Shown here one piece after another: positions 23,271-25,448 of a stretch of DNA of 25,448 nt. The stretch lies in IMG/VR virus record IMGVR_UViG_3300025096_000115, positions 1 to 25,448 of that record; one strand, 5' to 3'. Numbering within the stretch: position 1 is the stretch's first letter; each line of letters starts with the position of its first letter. The DNA comes from a virus. Below the pieces are notes generated by a model that was not told the DNA's origin, made no database searches, and was given only the letters and a program-made list of their open reading frames with translations. The position numbers and the translations under genes were made by a program.

Positions 23271-23792
23271 ATGGCACTGTTTGGAGGTAAACGAGACGCA
23301 AGATTTGTAGCTGCCATAAATTCCGAACTGATTAATTCTATAATTGATACTGAAATTGAATTTTATAAACTTATAATAGAACAAAGTAATGCGAATATAT
23401 ATGGAGAATCGGAAAATAAGTCATATTATGATTCTATATTAATTCCATGTGTAGTTACAAAAGAGGATAAAACTGCTGGAATGGATGATTATGGATATAG
23501 TTATACAAGAACAGCTACATTTTCAATATCTAGAGATTTATTAGAAAAAGCTGATTTTTATCCAGAAGTAGGAGATATAGTATCTTGGGATAATGAATAT
23601 TATGAATTAGATAATGTAGACGCAAATCAATATTTCACCGGTAAAAATCCAGACACTTGGCCAAACGGATCTGAACATGGATATAGTGTTTCTGTTGTAT
23701 GTAATGCTCATGTAACTAGACAAACACCGCAAGCAATTAAAGATCTACGATTCGGAGGCAATACAAAATCACCATCATATAAAGGATTTTAA
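23271..23792 (+). CDS. 14: Neck protein (gp14-like)
   Basis: The 173 residues are shorter than T4 gp14 (256). Segments NIYGESENKSYYDSILIPC and ADFYPEVGDIVSWDNEYYEL follow the (LYGES-K-Y, YPEVGD-I---N-YYEI) pattern of marine gp14-like proteins. The partner of gp13 in the neck, it should contact the tail-side proteins. A strong AAGGAT lies five bases before the ATG, nine bases after the gp13 stop. Its stop overlaps the next start by one base. Identification is by partial motif and order. Confidence 0.72.
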   Translation: MALFGGKRDARFVAAINSELINSIIDTEIEFYKLIIEQSNANIYGESENKSYYDSILIPCVVTKEDKTAGMDDYGYSYTRTATFSISRDLLEKADFYPEVGDIVSWDNEYYELDNVDANQYFTGKNPDTWPNGSEHGYSVSVVCNAHVTRQTPQAIKDLRFGGNTKSPSYKGF

Positions 23793-24679
23793 TGGCACGG
23801 ATGAATCGTAAAAATATCGATAGAAAAACAAATAAACCTAATCCAATTCGAACAGAAGGATATAGAAATGATCCAATCCATGATCGCAAAGACCACGGAA
23901 GGCGTGATGATGATGTAATACGAACTCCACAACGTACGTTATATGATATTGATTATGCAATAAAATGGTATATCGAACACAAAATCCGGCCTCAAGTAAC
24001 AGTTAACAAAAATATTTCTATTGTCCCGGTGATATTTTCAAATGGAGAAAAGTGGGATAATGTACAAAGATTAGGATATACTAGAGACGAAAAAGGAAAA
24101 CTTCAATCTCCACTTATTATGTTAAAAAGAAATTCTGCAGTAGAGCGAGAATCTCATAAAGGATTAGATGTAAATAACACTCCAGATTCAAATTATTTTA
24201 TATATAAAGGTAACTATAATAAACGTAATCGATATCAAGATACATTATTTCCTAATCCATTTAATCAACCAGTTAAATCTAATAAAATATATATTGTTGA
24301 TATTCCAAAATATGTTGATGTAGAATATGAAATGTTAATATGGTGTGATTTTACTACACAATTAAATGATTTAATAGATCAATTATTACCTCATAATCGA
24401 TATTCGTGGGGAGAAGGCCGGAACCAATTTGAATCTATATTAGGCTCTGTTAGTTTTGAAACTGTTAATACTATAGGAGAAGATCGGTTAGTTAGAGCAA
24501 CAATTCCGTTAACTGTTAAAGGAACATTATTATCACAACATGAAGTAAATAAAGAAACTATAAAAAAGCGACATTCTGTTAAAAAAGTTATATGGAAAGT
24601 AGAAATAACCAATGGATCATCAAATAATGCACCTAGCACTAATATTACAAATGAATTAGGTGGAAATATATCTCAATAA
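23792..24679 (+). CDS. 15: Proximal tail sheath stabiliser (gp15-like)
   Basis: The 295 residues begin with a basic, disordered 35-residue stretch. Then DYAIKWYIEHKIRPQVTV and NISIVPVIFSNGEKW with SPLIMLKR match the gp15 pattern of a helix, a strand and a (VPV-YG--EKW) segment. YEMLIWCDFTTQLNDLIDQL and a C-terminal beta region (VNTIGEDRLVRATIPLTVKG) complete the family layout. gp15 caps the tail tube and sheath and is the attachment point for the head. T4 gp15 has 272 residues. The start overlaps the gp14 stop by one base, consistent with translational coupling. The gp18 sheath gene lies just beyond the next small gene. Confidence 0.78.
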   Translation: MARMNRKNIDRKTNKPNPIRTEGYRNDPIHDRKDHGRRDDDVIRTPQRTLYDIDYAIKWYIEHKIRPQVTVNKNISIVPVIFSNGEKWDNVQRLGYTRDEKGKLQSPLIMLKRNSAVERESHKGLDVNNTPDSNYFIYKGNYNKRNRYQDTLFPNPFNQPVKSNKIYIVDIPKYVDVEYEMLIWCDFTTQLNDLIDQLLPHNRYSWGEGRNQFESILGSVSFETVNTIGEDRLVRATIPLTVKGTLLSQHEVNKETIKKRHSVKKVIWKVEITNGSSNNAPSTNITNELGGNISQ

Positions 24680-24688
24680 AATCTTGGA

Positions 24689-24696
24689 TATTTATA
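24689..24696 (+). promoter_or_regulatory. TATTTATA element before the small coiled-coil gene
   Basis: The context TTGGATATTTATATTTAATT lies 10 bases after the gp15 stop and 36 bases before ATG 24733. Confidence 0.5.
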
Positions 24697-24732
24697 TTTA
24701 ATTTTTTATTATTAAAATAAATAATACGGAAT

Positions 24733-24978
24733 ATGACTAAAAAATTAGATAAAGAAGATTTAAATTTAATACAAAATATTCAAGAAAACTTTGCAAAAAA
24801 TTATAATGCATTAGGAAATATTACTACAGAACAACATATTTTAAAACAAGAAAAATTGCATTATTTAAATGAATTTGAAAATTTAAGAAAACAAGAACAA
24901 GAATTACTGTCTAAGCTAAAAGAAAAATATGGCGATGGGCAAATTAATATAAATGATGGAACATTTACATCAATGTAA
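24733..24978 (+). CDS. Small coiled-coil protein upstream of tail sheath
   Basis: The 81 residues are helical throughout, with a pattern of Leu/Ile/Asn and Lys/Glu heptads, ending KEKYGDGQININDGTFTS. Small proteins with an LG-I---------L and LKEKYGDG-I-----G-FT ending recur near tail genes in cyanophages and other marine T4-like phages, as I recall them. Their role is unknown. CGGAA near the start is at most a weak ribosome site. It forms its own short unit between two TATTTATA elements. Confidence 0.72.
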   Translation: MTKKLDKEDLNLIQNIQENFAKNYNALGNITTEQHILKQEKLHYLNEFENLRKQEQELLSKLKEKYGDGQININDGTFTSM

Positions 24979-24998
24979 TTTTTGAACTAGTTACATTA

Positions 24999-25006
24999 TA
25001 TTTATA
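24999..25006 (+). promoter_or_regulatory. TATTTATA element, putative late promoter of the tail sheath gene
   Basis: TATTTATA at 24999-25006 overlaps TATAAATA at 25003-25010, giving the near-palindrome TATTTATAAATA. It lies 26 bases before ATG 25033, which has a TAGGAG ribosome site. Confidence 0.6.
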
Positions 25007-25032
25007 AATAAAGAAATATATAGGAGTAAAAA

Positions 25033-25448
25033 ATGTCATTAAACTCGCCAGGAGTATTTACTAGAGAAATAGACAACACACGAAATTTAGGAGCTATTCC
25101 ACAAGTTCCTGGACCTGCAGTTATAGGACCTACAGAGAAAGGCCCAGCATTAGTACCAACAAAAATATCATCAATTGCTGAATATAAAAGAATATTTGGA
25201 AGTGGAGATCTTAAAGATAGCTATGTCCCAGAATTAGTTCGTAGACATTTATCCAATGGCGACAATATAACGGTAACACGTTTATTATATGAAGATGGAT
25301 ATACTTTATCTGGTGGTGGATTGATTCATTTAGTAGCCAAATCTGGCTCTGTGGAATATGTAACGCATGTATTTCACCCAACGCGTCCTGTTACTAATGA
25401 AGCTAATTTATGGGCATCTTCGTCAATACAAGATGCAGGAAGTGGAAG
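25033..25448 (+). CDS. 18: Tail sheath protein (gp18-like), 5' part cut by window end
   Basis: The frame is open to the last base, giving 138 residues of a longer protein. The start SLNSPGVFTREIDNTR is the conserved sheath N-terminus (SPGV---EID), followed by PGPAVIGPTEKGPALVPTKI, EYKRIFGSGD and LSNGDNITVTRLLYEDGYT. These match the N-terminal domain of contractile sheath proteins, which wrap the tail tube and contract on infection. TAGGAG, six bases before the ATG, is a strong ribosome site, in line with a high-copy virion gene. Confidence 0.93.
   Translation, partial: MSLNSPGVFTREIDNTRNLGAIPQVPGPAVIGPTEKGPALVPTKISSIAEYKRIFGSGDLKDSYVPELVRRHLSNGDNITVTRLLYEDGYTLSGGGLIHLVAKSGSVEYVTHVFHPTRPVTNEANLWASSSIQDAGSG

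Noticed and set aside
303-25010. Antisense late promoters (TATAAATA read on the minus strand)
   Set aside because: No minus-strand genes are supported anywhere, and the copies are tied to + strand gene starts, so a sense role is more economical; transcript mapping would settle it.
1-25448. tRNA genes
   Set aside because: No cloverleaf-like sequence with a recognisable T-arm was noticed in the short gaps; a covariance-model scan was not possible here.

Overview
The window is a strongly AT-rich stretch of a T4-like (straboviral-type) contractile-tailed phage genome. All recognisable genes are on the + strand and tightly packed, with no gene-free gap over 300 bases. The virion genes (large terminase gp17, portal gp20, prohead protease gp21, scaffold gp22, major capsid gp23, neck gp13/gp14, sheath stabiliser gp15, start of tail sheath gp18) place it in the broad marine T4-like group. 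The host cannot be proven from this window. A small exported protein with a signal peptide ending in SFA-Q, and a bS21-like protein whose central segment looks Bacteroidetes-like, make a flavobacterial/Bacteroidetes host a reasonable inference. A low-GC alphaproteobacterial host is the main alternative.

Bases 1-4495 are a replication/recombination block: the 3' end of a T7 endonuclease I-like Holliday-junction resolvase, a gp61-like TOPRIM primase whose N-terminal zinc ribbon looks degenerate, and a single-chain fusion of the Mre11-like (gp47) and Rad50-like (gp46) subunits. Bases 4517-9436 hold two large genes: a 952-residue fibre/structural-like protein, and a fusion of an NMNAT/cytidylyltransferase-type domain to an RNA/DNA-ligase-type nucleotidyltransferase. 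Bases 9466-13327 form one unit ending in the large terminase; its members include a repeat-rich protein, a Cys-rich protein and two overlapping membrane genes that could be lysis-related. Bases 13363-18395 carry the portal, two unknown genes, the protease, two more unknowns and a bS21-like ribosomal protein, closed by an intrinsic terminator. Bases 18473-21393 carry scaffold and capsid behind a structured leader and end in a second terminator. Bases 21409-25448 carry two small genes, gp13-gp14-gp15, a small coiled-coil gene and the start of gp18.

An AT-rich element, TATTTATA or TATTTATT, recurs in almost every intergenic gap that starts a gene block, and is absent where genes overlap or abut. 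It cuts the window into about a dozen transcription units. It is the reverse complement of the classic T4 late promoter TATAAATA, yet lies in the sense orientation for all these genes. Strong Shine-Dalgarno sequences occur mainly in front of virion genes (gp21, gp22, gp23, gp13, gp14, gp18); many other genes have none. Together with the phage-encoded bS21 this suggests that late translation may be tuned at the ribosome. No tRNA, CRISPR array, insertion sequence or integrase was seen.
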